This document shows positions 10,917 through 18,945 of a DNA stretch of 64,000 nt, piece by piece. A program made the position numbers and the translations under genes. How positions within the stretch are numbered: position 1 is the first letter of the stretch; each line of letters opens with the position of its first letter. This DNA comes from Nocardia asteroides. Its GTDB lineage: Bacteria; Actinomycetota; Actinomycetes; Mycobacteriales; Mycobacteriaceae. The stretch lies in assembly GCF_021183625.1 (NCBI RefSeq), contig NZ_CP089214.1:558001-622000 (forward strand), written 5' to 3'. The notes under the pieces were generated by a model. It was not told the origin of the DNA and made no database searches. It worked only from the letters and a program-made list of their open reading frames with translations.

Positions 10917-12511
10917 CATCCGCGGGCGAAGTCGGCCAGCAGCCCGGGCACCGCCGCGTCGAAACCGGCGACGTCGAGCATGCCGGCGTCGGACGGGTCC
11001 GCGATGCTGAAACCGGTCGCGGTCATGCCGACCACCACCAGCTTCGCGGCCGGGTTGACCTCGCGCCGGTACTGCTTCAGCGCCTGGAAGGGGTGCGTCT
11101 TCCCGGCCCAGGTCTCGTTGTCGGTGTACACGGAGAACACGTCGACCTCGAGGCCCGTGCGCAGCGCGTGCAGCATCGGCAGCGAGCAGTCGGTCGCGCC
11201 GAACGGCAGCTTCGCCGTGCCGGCGAGCACGTCGTCCAGCCGCTGCCGCGGCCCGATCCGCAGCGGCCGCAGCGCGGAGCCGTGCTGCCGGCGCTTCCCG
11301 GCGGCGGTGAAGCCGACGATGGTGTGCCGCTGCTCGGTGGCCGCGGTGACCATCGCGAGGGCGGCCGATGCCTCCCGCGCGGTGATCGGCAGCCCCGCGA
11401 TCGTGGCCCCCATCGACCCGGAGACGTCGAGCGCGAGCAGGTGCCGCTTCCCGGTCGGCCGGACCGCGTCGAACGCCGCGTAGAACGCGGCGTCCAGCGC
11501 GTCGATCACCGGCCGCGACGGCTGCCAGCTGCCGCCGCCGCGCGCCCCGTGCCCGGAGGCGTAGGTGCGCAGCGCGACCAGCACCGAGATCGGGTGCACC
11601 CGGCCGCGGCGCAGCCGCTCGCCGGCGGTGAGCTGCGCGCACACCGCCGCCGTGCGGTCACCCAGCGGGTCGAGCAGGCCGAGCCGGGTCAGCCGCGGCA
11701 GCTGCCGCAGCAGCGCCGTCTGCGGAATCCCGTTGTCCAGCAGCGCCTCCCACACCGCGCGCTCGCCGAGCGCGTGGTCGGGCAGCATCTCCCAGGACAG
11801 CCGGTACTCGCGGACGAGGCCGGGCAGCGCGGCGACCGGAGCCGTCCGCGCCCGCTCGAACCCCTCGACGATCCGCAGCCCGTCCAGCGCGGGCTCGCGC
11901 CCGCAGATCCAGTCGAAGAGCCGCGTGCGGTCGTCCTCGGTGGTCAGCGGGTGCGCCAGCCGCAGCAGGTCGCGGTGCGACCAGCCCTCGCGCTGCCGGT
12001 ACTTGACCGCCTGGAACGCGAGGTCGTCGACGGACTTGGCGGTGTACCAGTTCGCGACGCCGCGGCGCAGGCCGCGACCCCAGCCGCGGAACTGCTCGAT
12101 GTAGCGCGCGAACAGGAACAGGTGCGTGCCCGTGCGCGCCACCAGCGGCAGTGCCTCCAGCGCGGTGCGCCGCCCGTCCACGTCGCCGAGCGAGGCCGCC
12201 GCGGCGAGCGCGAACAGCGCCGGGTTCTGCTTCGGCGCGCGGCCGGCGGTCGAGATCGCGACGATCTCGCGCACCAGGTCGTCGGTGCGCTCGCGCGCGA
12301 AGCTCAGCACGATTTCGGCGTTGTCCGCGGTCAGCTCGCCCGGGCTCACGTAGAAGGTGCCGCCGTCGGTGCCGAGGGTCAGGAAGCGGCGCAGCCGGAC
12401 CTCGGGGGTCACCGCGAAGACGAAGCCACCCGCGGAGTTCGGCACCTGGTCCGGACGCGCCCGCTCGCCCTGTGGGGTCTTCCGGCGATTGATCTTCGAC
12501 AGCACGTCCAT
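10916..12511 (-). CDS. rsr: Ro60-type TROVE domain RNA-binding protein
   Basis: Bacterial orthologue of the Ro60 autoantigen, a ring of helical repeats that binds Y RNAs and, with exonucleases such as PNPase, takes part in structured-RNA decay and stress survival. The 531-residue protein has the N-terminal TROVE helical region (for example GTFYVSPGEL and RGLRRGVANWY near residue 145) and a C-terminal von Willebrand A domain with the metal-site motif DVSGSMGAT near residue 385. The ATG at 12511 is preceded by GGAGGAACCACA on the minus strand. Its 5' leader contains the candidate Y RNA, which fits the usual linkage of bacterial Ro and its RNA. Confidence 0.95.
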   Translation of the reverse strand: MDVLSKINRRKTPQGERARPDQVPNSAGGFVFAVTPEVRLRRFLTLGTDGGTFYVSPGELTADNAEIVLSFARERTDDLVREIVAISTAGRAPKQNPALFALAAAASLGDVDGRRTALEALPLVARTGTHLFLFARYIEQFRGWGRGLRRGVANWYTAKSVDDLAFQAVKYRQREGWSHRDLLRLAHPLTTEDDRTRLFDWICGREPALDGLRIVEGFERARTAPVAALPGLVREYRLSWEMLPDHALGERAVWEALLDNGIPQTALLRQLPRLTRLGLLDPLGDRTAAVCAQLTAGERLRRGRVHPISVLVALRTYASGHGARGGGSWQPSRPVIDALDAAFYAAFDAVRPTGKRHLLALDVSGSMGATIAGLPITAREASAALAMVTAATEQRHTIVGFTAAGKRRQHGSALRPLRIGPRQRLDDVLAGTAKLPFGATDCSLPMLHALRTGLEVDVFSVYTDNETWAGKTHPFQALKQYRREVNPAAKLVVVGMTATGFSIADPSDAGMLDVAGFDAAVPGLLADFARG

Positions 12512-12537
12512 TGTGGTTCCTCCTCCCGTGCGGTCAC

Positions 12538-12689
12538 GGCGATCCGGGTGGGCGGTCGTGGTGTGCCGACCGACAAAGTGCTCTGCCAGCTGAGCTACGG
12601 GAGCACGCGCTCCCGGCAGGACTCGAACCTGCGACCGCTCCATTGAAAGTGGTAACCGTTCGACTCCGGCCCGCCCACCTCGGATTGCC
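12538..12689 (-). ncRNA. candidate Y RNA (YrlA-like) with permuted tRNA-like module
   Basis: Read on the minus strand, the ends pair as a long stem: ATCCGAGGTGGGCGG (12685-12671) with CCGCCCACCCGGAT (12555-12542), 14 pairs with one bulged A, extendable by GGC/GCC. Inside is a tRNA-like fold in permuted order: T arm GCAGG-TTCGAGT-CCTGC (12632-12616), acceptor 3' strand CGGGAGC (12615-12609), 4-base loop, acceptor 5' strand GCTCCCG (12604-12598), then D arm GCTC-AGCTGGCA-GAGC (12595-12580). In known bacterial YrlA RNAs the anticodon-stem position leads into the Ro-binding stem and the acceptor end is closed, which gives just this order. It lies 27 bases upstream of the Ro60 start codon on the same strand. 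Ends are estimated from pairing; transcription is inferred. Confidence 0.85.
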
Positions 12690-12727
12690 TGGAATGAACT
12701 GTAGAGAACGGGCACCGGCCGCCGCCA

Positions 12728-13031
12728 ACCATTTTCGCCACGGTCCGCGCCGTCCGGCACACCGGGGTCAGCGTGCGGGGCAGGCCGCAGCTGCGGCTCG
12801 CGCTCACCGTCGACGCGGACGGGCGCCGCTTCGACGCCGAGACCGTGCTGGTGGCGCCGCTGAGCGAGCTGTCGCTGCTGCGCCCCGGCGTGGTCCTCCT
12901 TCCACACCAGCACCGAGCAGTACCTGCCCGCCGCCGCGCTCGGCGAGGTCGGGGTCGGGTGCGCGGTGCGGGTGCACTACCTGCCCTCCGCCGAGCGGGA
13001 GGTAGTGGTGTCGCTGCTGGTCAGCGCGTAG
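12728..13031 (+). pseudogene. frameshifted remnant of a small conserved protein
   Basis: From 12728 one frame reads TIFATVRAVRHTGVSVRG and continues with PQLRLALTVDADGR to LSELSLLRPGVV; near 12895 good coding sense passes to another frame, HTSTEQYLPAAALGEVGV and on to a TAG at 13029-13031. Joined, they resemble small actinobacterial proteins with the pattern TGxxVxxxPQxxLxLxV...LRPGVVLPVRxxP. No start codon and no ribosome site fit the 5' end, which runs into the upstream flank of the Y RNA. I read it as a decayed gene that lost its N-terminus and acquired a frameshift. A sequencing error at the shift could not explain the missing start. Confidence 0.45.
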
Positions 13032-13839
13032 TGGCGTGCACCAGGCGAATACCGGAGCCGATCGGGTGCGTGGTGTGTGACCCGTACTCGCGCAACAGGT
13101 CTCCGGCTGTGCGGTCCTCGATCCCGGCGAAGCCGAAGCCCTCGACCAGGGTGTGCACCTCGTCGGCGGTGAAGTAGCTGAGCCAGGGCTCGCCCGCGGC
13201 GGCGACCCGGTCGGCGCGGGCGCGCTGCTCGGCTGCGCTCTCCGGTGCGGGCGGGGCGGGGTAGTCGAAGACGAGGTCGGCGCGCTGACCGGCGATGAAG
13301 CCGAGGGTCTCGTCGATCGAGCCGCGGGTGAGGTAGACGACGACGCCGAGCCAGACGAAGATCGCCCCGGCCGTGCGGTCCAGCCCCGCGGCGGCGAGCC
13401 CGGCCGCGAGCGTCGACCGCTCGAAGTCGACCGGGGCGAAGGTCAGGGTCGGTGGTGGCTCGATTCCGGCCGCGCGCAGGCGGTTTCGCTTCCAGGACTG
13501 GGTGTCGGGGTGGTCCACCTCGAAGTAGCGGACGTCGGGGTGCTGGTTGCGGTAGGCGCTGGTGTCCAGCCCGGCGCCGAGGATCACCACCTGCCGGGTG
13601 CCGCGGGCGATCGCGGCGGCCACCCGATCGTCGGCGAAGCGGCTGCGGGCGGCGATGACGAGGCGGCGCACCCGGGCCACCTCGGGGTCGACGCCGTCGA
13701 ACTCGCCCGCGGCCGCGCTGTCGCCGACGATGCGGCTCGCGAAGGGGTCGGTGAAGATGCGCGGATCGTCCAGCGCCTGGTGCTCGGCCCGCGCCAGGGC
13801 GACGGCCAGCGCGGTCCGGCTCGGTTGCCCGGTCTCCAT
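13021..13839 (-). CDS. class I SAM-dependent methyltransferase, leucine carboxyl methyltransferase family
   Basis: A 272-residue member of the large actinobacterial TIGR00027/LCM family of putative S-adenosylmethionine-dependent methyltransferases. Visible signatures are the N-terminal substrate-region motif DPFASRIV, the SAM loop VVILGAGLDTSAYR near residue 90, the acidic ribose-binding position in YFEVDHPDTQ, and VWLGVVVYL further on. Substrates are unknown for nearly all members; family relatives in mycobacteria and nocardiae are numerous and often next to regulators. It lies 9 bases downstream of a tetR gene on the same strand, so the two are probably co-transcribed and the methyltransferase is likely under that regulator. 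Confidence 0.9.
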   Translation of the reverse strand: METGQPSRTALAVALARAEHQALDDPRIFTDPFASRIVGDSAAAGEFDGVDPEVARVRRLVIAARSRFADDRVAAAIARGTRQVVILGAGLDTSAYRNQHPDVRYFEVDHPDTQSWKRNRLRAAGIEPPPTLTFAPVDFERSTLAAGLAAAGLDRTAGAIFVWLGVVVYLTRGSIDETLGFIAGQRADLVFDYPAPPAPESAAEQRARADRVAAAGEPWLSYFTADEVHTLVEGFGFAGIEDRTAGDLLREYGSHTTHPIGSGIRLVHATTR

Positions 13840-13848
13840 CCCCCCACC

Positions 13849-14457
13849 TTACGAGCAGGCGGCGGTGAAGATCCGGTCCAGTTGCCGGTCGAGCAGCGCG
13901 ACCGCCTCGGCCGCGGGCAGTTGCCCGAGCAGCACCCGGTACTGCAGCCCGTCGGCGGCGGCGAGCAGGAGGGCGGCCTCGGCGGCGGCGTCGATCCGCG
14001 CCTCGGCTTCGCCCAGCGCGACGGCGTGCGTCAGCAGCTCCGTGACCAGCGCGGTCAGCGCCGGTGGGGCGTCCCGCGCCACGGCGGCGAGCGCGGGCTC
14101 GGTGAGGAAGCGGACGAAGTAGGCCGCGTACACGGTGTGCCTGCTCCGGCGCTCCTCGTCCAACGGCAGCATCTCCAGCACGACGCCGCGGACCACCGCG
14201 CGCAGGCCGGGATCCGGGCCGAGCGCGGCGAGCCGCTCCTTCGCGGTCGCCTCGGCGTCGGCATTGAGGAGCTCGAGCGCGCCGAGCAGCATCTGGTCCC
14301 TGGTGCCGAAGTAATACTGCAGCAGCCGCACCGACACCCCGGCCTCGGCGGCCACCTGGCGCAGCGTGACCTGCTCCAGGCCACCGCGGGCGGCCAGCCG
14401 CCACACGGCCTCCGCGATCTGGCGGCGGCGCAGGTCGTGATCGGCCAGGCGGGGCAT
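13849..14457 (-). CDS. TetR family transcriptional regulator
   Basis: A 202-residue regulator with an N-terminal helix-turn-helix (VTLRQVAAEAGVSVRLLQYYF, split here as VTLRQVAAEAGVS and VRLLQYYFGT) and an all-helical ligand domain. It is transcribed away from a small membrane protein gene, with a perfect 16-base palindrome in the 77-base gap, so it most likely represses both itself and the divergent gene. The methyltransferase 9 bases downstream shares its transcript. The ligand is unknown. Confidence 0.92.
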   Translation of the reverse strand: MPRLADHDLRRRQIAEAVWRLAARGGLEQVTLRQVAAEAGVSVRLLQYYFGTRDQMLLGALELLNADAEATAKERLAALGPDPGLRAVVRGVVLEMLPLDEERRSRHTVYAAYFVRFLTEPALAAVARDAPPALTALVTELLTHAVALGEAEARIDAAAEAALLLAAADGLQYRVLLGQLPAAEAVALLDRQLDRIFTAACS

Positions 14458-14481
14458 GGTGCGATCGTATCAACGATGTTA

Positions 14482-14497
14482 TGGTTCGATCGAACCA
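14482..14497. promoter_or_regulatory. palindromic TetR operator candidate
   Basis: TGGTTCGATCGAACCA is a perfect 16-base palindrome in the space between the divergent tetR (start 14457) and small membrane protein gene (start 14535). Position and symmetry are typical of a TetR operator. No other palindrome of this length is in the gap. Confidence 0.7.
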
Positions 14498-14534
14498 ACA
14501 AAATGCCGCCGCGGGGTGGCGGGAGGAGGGCACG

Positions 14535-14741
14535 ATGCGTGCGGTCATCGCCCTTGTGCTCGGAATGGTGCTGCTCGTACTGGGCGCGCAGGGGGCCGTC
14601 CGGCTACTCGCCGACCACGACAATGCGGGGTTGCTGAGCCGGCTACCCGGCGAGTTCGCCGTGCGGCTGGTCGTCTACGTCGCGGTGGCGGTCGTCGGCG
14701 CCGCGCTGGCCGGGCGGGGCAGCCGGGCGCTGCGGCCCTGA
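14535..14741 (+). CDS. small two-helix membrane protein
   Basis: A 68-residue protein with a hydrophobic helix at residues 2-24 and a second at about 44-61, separated by a short polar loop (LLADHDNAGLLSRLPGE). The ATG at 14535 is preferred to the upstream GTG/ATG because GGGAGGAGGG sits 5 bases before it, and because an earlier start would fall inside the palindromic operator. It is divergent from tetR and probably controlled by it; small membrane proteins next to TetR genes sometimes take part in efflux or envelope stress, but nothing in the sequence proves that. Confidence 0.65.
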   Translation: MRAVIALVLGMVLLVLGAQGAVRLLADHDNAGLLSRLPGEFAVRLVVYVAVAVVGAALAGRGSRALRP

Positions 14742-15269
14742 TCAAGGCTTCTTCCGGCCGGGGAGCGGGTGCGGGAGGAAGCCGTCGGCGAAGTAGAGCA
14801 GCGAGCCGCAGTCGTCGCAGCGGTAGGCGTGCTGCTGGTCGACCTGCTGGCCGAGCTCGCTCGGGGCATCGGACAGGAACCCGGTGTGGCCGGTGACGAA
14901 GCCGATCTGCCCGAGGTAGCGGCGCGGCCGCTCGCACCACAGGCAGTCCAGGTCGATCCGGGCCACCCGGCGCTCGATCTCGGCCGCGCGCTCGGCGATC
15001 CGCCGCACCGCCTGCCGCAGGTAGTACTGCCCCTCGGAGACGGTGATCCGGCTCGGCTCGCTCCACGGCGCCTCGTACCCGCTGTCCAACGCGGTGCGCA
15101 GGTGCGCGAACTCGGCCGCCGAAGCGGGCACGACCCGGCTGCCCCGGAAGCCGCCATCTACCCGAAAGGTGACCTCGGCGCGCGAGATCCCCTGCGGCAG
15201 GCCGTCGTACAGCCTGACCCGCCGCGGATCCCGCGCATCCGGGGTGTACTCGATCCCATGCTTCGCCAC
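14742..15269 (-). CDS. hypothetical protein with two CxxC pairs
   Basis: About 175 residues, starting at GTG 15269 (another GTG in frame lies 9 bases upstream). The C-terminal half carries CLWC near residue 109 and CDDC near 151, a spacing that suggests one zinc site, followed by a proline- and lysine-rich end. A conserved-looking N-terminal stretch (YTPDARDPRRVRLYDGLP) is unfamiliar to me. Its stop codon abuts the stop of the convergent small membrane protein gene. Function unknown; the zinc site is inferred from the cysteine pattern only. Confidence 0.7.
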   Translation of the reverse strand: MAKHGIEYTPDARDPRRVRLYDGLPQGISRAEVTFRVDGGFRGSRVVPASAAEFAHLRTALDSGYEAPWSEPSRITVSEGQYYLRQAVRRIAERAAEIERRVARIDLDCLWCERPRRYLGQIGFVTGHTGFLSDAPSELGQQVDQQHAYRCDDCGSLLYFADGFLPHPLPGRKKP

Positions 15270-15376
15270 GCTGGCCACGCTAGCGCCGCCCGGTGACCAC
15301 CACGGTAATTCCTGGGGTATACGAACAGTGCCGTTCTTGGATACCGTGACGGCACCGTTCGACGGAAGGACATCCG

Positions 15377-16312
15377 ATGCCAGCTCCACGCAGGGCAGCA
15401 CTCCTCGTGCTCGCCGTATTACTCGGCGCCGCAGTACTTCTCGTTCCCACCGCGCCCGCCTCGGCGAGCGGGATCGTGCGCTGGGAGAACCGGGTCAGCG
15501 ACCGCATCCTGGATATCGGGATCTCCTCGCCGAACCTGGAGGGGCCGGACTGGTCGGTCAAGGTGGTGCGGCTGCTGCTGCCGCCGGGCTGGTCCAAGGA
15601 CGCGAACCGCACCTGGCCGACGATCTGGGTGCTGCACGGCGGTTTCGACGACCACAAGTCGTGGAGTGATAAAGGGGATCTGACGACGCTGACCGCGGGC
15701 AAGGACGCGATCTTCGTACTGCCCGAGACCAGCTGGTGCAGCGCGTACTCGGACTGGCGGAACAACGGCAACGGCGGCCCCCCGGCCTGGGAGAAGTACC
15801 TGCTCGGCGATGTGCGGACGGTACTGGAGTCCACCTACAGGGCCAATACGACGCGCGCCGTCGCGGGGAATTCCATGGGCGGGCTCGGCGCGATGAAGTT
15901 CGCGGCGAAGAACCAGGGGTTCTTCCGGTCGGCGGCGTCGTTCAGCGGGAACGTGGACCCGCTGCACGAGTCCGGCGCGCCGGGCGACCCCGACCTGCCG
16001 GGGCAGGGGTGCGCCGCGGACTGGAAGCGGGTGTGGGGCGAGCTGCCCGCGCAGCGCGACGTCTGGCAGGCGAACAACCCGTACAGCCAGGTCGCCCGGC
16101 TCACCGGCATCCCGCTCTTCGTCTCCTACGGCAAGGGCGACGCGGTCGAGGAGAAGGTGTACGAGCAGAACTACCGCTTCGTCGACGCGCTCCAGGACGC
16201 ACACGCCCAGGTCGACGAGCGCTACGTGTCGGGTCAGGGCCACAACTGGAACGCCTGGAAGATCCAGATGGGCGATGCGCTGCCCATGCTCCTGTCCTCG
16301 GTCGGCGCCTGA
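15377..16312 (+). CDS. secreted alpha/beta hydrolase, esterase / antigen-85-like family
   Basis: A 311-residue exported esterase-like protein. A signal peptide is clear: a basic start, hydrophobic core LLVLAVLLGAAVLLV and a likely cleavage after APASA near residue 31. The nucleophile elbow is GNSMGG near residue 171, and the catalytic histidine is in GQGHNW near residue 290, arranged as in the esterase D / antigen 85 group. In mycolata such enzymes act on mycolyl or other acyl esters at the cell surface; the exact acyl substrate here is not shown. The oxyanion-side motif LHGGFDDHKSW near residue 88 is also present. The gene stands alone, with a MarR gene convergent and touching its stop codon. 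Confidence 0.88.
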   Translation: MPAPRRAALLVLAVLLGAAVLLVPTAPASASGIVRWENRVSDRILDIGISSPNLEGPDWSVKVVRLLLPPGWSKDANRTWPTIWVLHGGFDDHKSWSDKGDLTTLTAGKDAIFVLPETSWCSAYSDWRNNGNGGPPAWEKYLLGDVRTVLESTYRANTTRAVAGNSMGGLGAMKFAAKNQGFFRSAASFSGNVDPLHESGAPGDPDLPGQGCAADWKRVWGELPAQRDVWQANNPYSQVARLTGIPLFVSYGKGDAVEEKVYEQNYRFVDALQDAHAQVDERYVSGQGHNWNAWKIQMGDALPMLLSSVGA

Positions 16313-16780
16313 TCACGGGTCGACGCCCGCGACGGCGTCCGGGTTGGCGGCGTCGCGGACGATGCGCAACGCCTGCACCAGGCCCGCCAGCTGCTCCGGG
16401 GTGAGCAGCCCGGTGAACCAGCGCTCGACGGCGGCCAGGTACTCGGGGAGCACCTCGGTGAGGGTGCGGGCACCGGCGTCGGTGAGCACGGCGTGCGCGG
16501 CGCGGCGGTCGGCCTGGTCGAGCACCCGCTCGACCAGGCCGTTGCGGACCAGCCGGTCGACCAGCCTGGTGGCGCCGCTGGTGGAGAGCGAGACCTGCAC
16601 CGCCAGGTCGGTCATCCGCAGCCGTCGCTCCGGCGACCGGCTGAGCCGCATGAGCGCGTTCAGGTCGAGTCCGGAGAGCCCGCCCGCCCTCCAAGTCGGC
16701 TCCAGCCGCGCCACCAGCCCGTCGTGCGCCTCGAACAGCAGCCCCATGGCGGTGAGCCGGGGGTCATCGAACAGCGACAT
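16313..16780 (-). CDS. MarR family transcriptional regulator
   Basis: A 155-residue winged-helix protein with the MarR layout: N-terminal dimerisation helix, recognition region LRMTDLAVQVSLSTSGATRL near residues 54-73 and wing DQADRRAAHAVLTDAG near 88-103. It is divergent from the SGNH hydrolase gene starting at 16852, with about 70 bases between, and probably represses itself and that gene. I do not see a clear long palindrome in the gap. Ligand unknown. Confidence 0.9.
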   Translation of the reverse strand: MSLFDDPRLTAMGLLFEAHDGLVARLEPTWRAGGLSGLDLNALMRLSRSPERRLRMTDLAVQVSLSTSGATRLVDRLVRNGLVERVLDQADRRAAHAVLTDAGARTLTEVLPEYLAAVERWFTGLLTPEQLAGLVQALRIVRDAANPDAVAGVDP

Positions 16781-16851
16781 GCCCCGAACCTACCAGATAC
16801 TTGCTGTGCGGATAGTTGACGCGCGGAATATCTCGGGGTACACCTGGAGCG

Positions 16852-17958
16852 GTGAACACTTCCGCAGTATGGCTCGCCGGATTCCGCGGCGGCCTGATCA
16901 GTCCGCACGAGCAGATCCGGCTGGCCGAGCCGCTCACCTTCGCCGACGTCACGGTGCGCCAGACCCTCCGAATCGCCGGCGGCGGCAGCCGGTTCCGGGT
17001 GCGGATCAGCAACCGGTTCGGCCGCACGGCGCTCACCGTCGGCGCGGCCCGGGTGGGCGAGCACGCGCTGCTCTTCGACGGCGCCTCGACGGTCACCATT
17101 CCGTCGGGAGCCGAACTAGTCAGCGACGCAGTCGATCTCGCGGTCGAACCGGGCACTGATCTGGTCGTGAGCCTGTACCTGCCGGAGCCGACCGGTCCCG
17201 CGACGGCGGCCTCCCAGCCCGGGCAGACCGCGCTCGTCGCGCCCGGCGACCGCACCGCCGACGCCGACCTCCCGGCCGCCGAACCGCTCCCGTACCGGGT
17301 CTTCCTGGACGCCGTCGACGTCTTCGCCGAGCCGCAGCCGGTACTCGCCGCCTTCGGCGACTCCTGGTTCGAGGGCGTCGGCACCACGCCGGACGCCAAC
17401 CTGCGCAGCGTCGACGTGCTCAACCGGGAACTCGCCCGGGGCTGGGCGGTGAATCTCGGCATCGCCGGAAACCGCCTGCTGCGCAGCGAGGTCGGGCCGA
17501 GCGCGCTGGACCGCTTCGAGCACGACGTGCTCGCCCTCCCCGGCGTCTCCCGGGTGCTGGTGAACTTCGGCATCAACGACCTCATCCTCGGCGGCTACAC
17601 CGGGGAGCAACCACCCGCCGCAGGCGCGATGATCGCCGGCTACACCGAACTCGCGCGCCGCGCGCACGATGCCGGGCTGTCGATCCACGCCGCCACCATC
17701 GGCCCCTTCGCCGGCTGCGAGTACCCGAATCTCACCGTGGACGCGGGCATTCCGATCCGCCACGAGGTCAACGAATGGCTGCGCACCACGACGGTCTTCG
17801 ACTCGGTCGCCGACGTCGCGCGGACCGTCGAGGATCCCGCGCGCCCAGACCACCTCGCCCCCGAGCTCGACAGCGGCGACTGCATGCACCTCAACAATGC
17901 CGGCGCCCACCTCATGGCCCTCGAGTTCCTGGCCGCCCTACCGACCGCGGTGCACTGA
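16852..17958 (+). CDS. SGNH/GDSL hydrolase
   Basis: A 368-residue esterase-type hydrolase of the SGNH fold. Block I is AAFGDSWFEG near residue 167, block II the glycine of GIAGNRLL near 205, block III the asparagine of NFGINDL near 240, and block V the Asp-His pair in DCMHLN near 343. An N-terminal jelly-roll-like region of about 150 residues with SRFRVRISNRFG precedes the catalytic domain, as in XynE-like bacterial members that act on acylated carbohydrates. There is no signal peptide at the GTG start chosen (16852, with GGAG shortly before it), so the protein may be cytoplasmic. Substrate not determined. Confidence 0.88.
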   Translation: MNTSAVWLAGFRGGLISPHEQIRLAEPLTFADVTVRQTLRIAGGGSRFRVRISNRFGRTALTVGAARVGEHALLFDGASTVTIPSGAELVSDAVDLAVEPGTDLVVSLYLPEPTGPATAASQPGQTALVAPGDRTADADLPAAEPLPYRVFLDAVDVFAEPQPVLAAFGDSWFEGVGTTPDANLRSVDVLNRELARGWAVNLGIAGNRLLRSEVGPSALDRFEHDVLALPGVSRVLVNFGINDLILGGYTGEQPPAAGAMIAGYTELARRAHDAGLSIHAATIGPFAGCEYPNLTVDAGIPIRHEVNEWLRTTTVFDSVADVARTVEDPARPDHLAPELDSGDCMHLNNAGAHLMALEFLAALPTAVH

Positions 17959-18038
17959 ACGCGTGCCCCGCCGCTCACCACGCCGTGGACACCTGTCCGC
18001 GACTGGGTAATGTCGATCATCCCAGCACAGGAGGATCG

Positions 18039-18830
18039 ATGGTCAGCTTCTTCACACCGGACGGCGACGCGGTGATCCCGGAGCCGATCGCGCGCAGCGG
18101 CTGGGGCGGCGGCCACCTCGGCGGCCCCGGCGTGTGCGGGCTGATGGCGCGGGACGTCGAGCGGCACTGCCCGGAGGGGTTCGTGCCCGCCCGGATGACG
18201 GCCGACCTGTTCCGCCCGGTGCGGGACCGGCCGATCACCGTGCGGAGCGAGGTGGTGCGCTCGGGCAGGCGGATCACCGTCGCGGATGCCTGCATCGTGC
18301 AGGACGGCGAGGTGCGCGCCCGCTCGACCGTGGTCTTCCTGAGCACCGGCGCCGAGCCGCCGGGGCAGCTCTGGCGCCCGGAGCGCGAGCTGCCGGTGCC
18401 GCCGGTCGGCATCGTGCCGCCCGAGGGCGGGCGGCCGCTGTTCCGCAGCGGCGAGCGCGAGTGGTCCCGCGAGTACGGCGACCACCAGAACGCCGACCGG
18501 AAGATCTCCTGGCACGCCATGCCCGCGCTGGTCGCCGGGGAGAAGCTGACCCCGTTCCAGCACGCCGCCATGGTCGGCGACACCGCCAACCACATCTGCC
18601 ACTGGGGTTCGGCAGGCGCGGGCTACATCAACGCCGACATGACGCTGACGCTCTCCCGGCTGCCGATCGGCTTCGAGCTCGGGCTGCGCGCGGCGGACTC
18701 GCTCGCCGCCGACGGCGTCTCCATCGGCACCGCGACGATGTACGACCGCAGCGGCCCGCTCGGCACCTGCGTGGTGACCTCGCTGTCCAACGCGGACAAG
18801 CTGATCGACTACACCGCGCCGCGGCGCTGA
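18039..18830 (+). CDS. acyl-CoA thioesterase-like protein (double hotdog)
   Basis: A 263-residue protein that reads as two successive hotdog-fold halves of the TesB-like type: the first half has GGGHLGGPGVCGLMARD with substrate-pocket positions, the second has NHICHWGSAGAGYINADMTL near residue 188 and LGTCVVTSLSN near the end. Such proteins hydrolyse acyl-CoA thioesters in the cytoplasm. An AGGAGG ribosome site lies 5 bases before the ATG at 18039. It is a single gene 80 bases after the SGNH hydrolase; no pathway link is visible, although the hotdog dehydratases of the biosynthetic locus begin less than 1 kb downstream. Confidence 0.8.
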   Translation: MVSFFTPDGDAVIPEPIARSGWGGGHLGGPGVCGLMARDVERHCPEGFVPARMTADLFRPVRDRPITVRSEVVRSGRRITVADACIVQDGEVRARSTVVFLSTGAEPPGQLWRPERELPVPPVGIVPPEGGRPLFRSGEREWSREYGDHQNADRKISWHAMPALVAGEKLTPFQHAAMVGDTANHICHWGSAGAGYINADMTLTLSRLPIGFELGLRAADSLAADGVSIGTATMYDRSGPLGTCVVTSLSNADKLIDYTAPRR

Positions 18831-18945
18831 CCGGCGCGGGACACAACCGGATTCAGTTGTGCCAGTTGTCATCTCGGTTACCGATAGTTTCGGACCGAGT
18901 GCGCTTCGGGCTGCCGGAGCGGCCCGCAGCGGATACCCTGGAGGG

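Noticed and set aside
12548..12678. A normal tRNA gene
   Set aside because: T arm and acceptor 3' strand come before acceptor 5' strand and D arm and there is no anticodon arm, so a canonical tRNA cannot form; the Y RNA reading explains the order.
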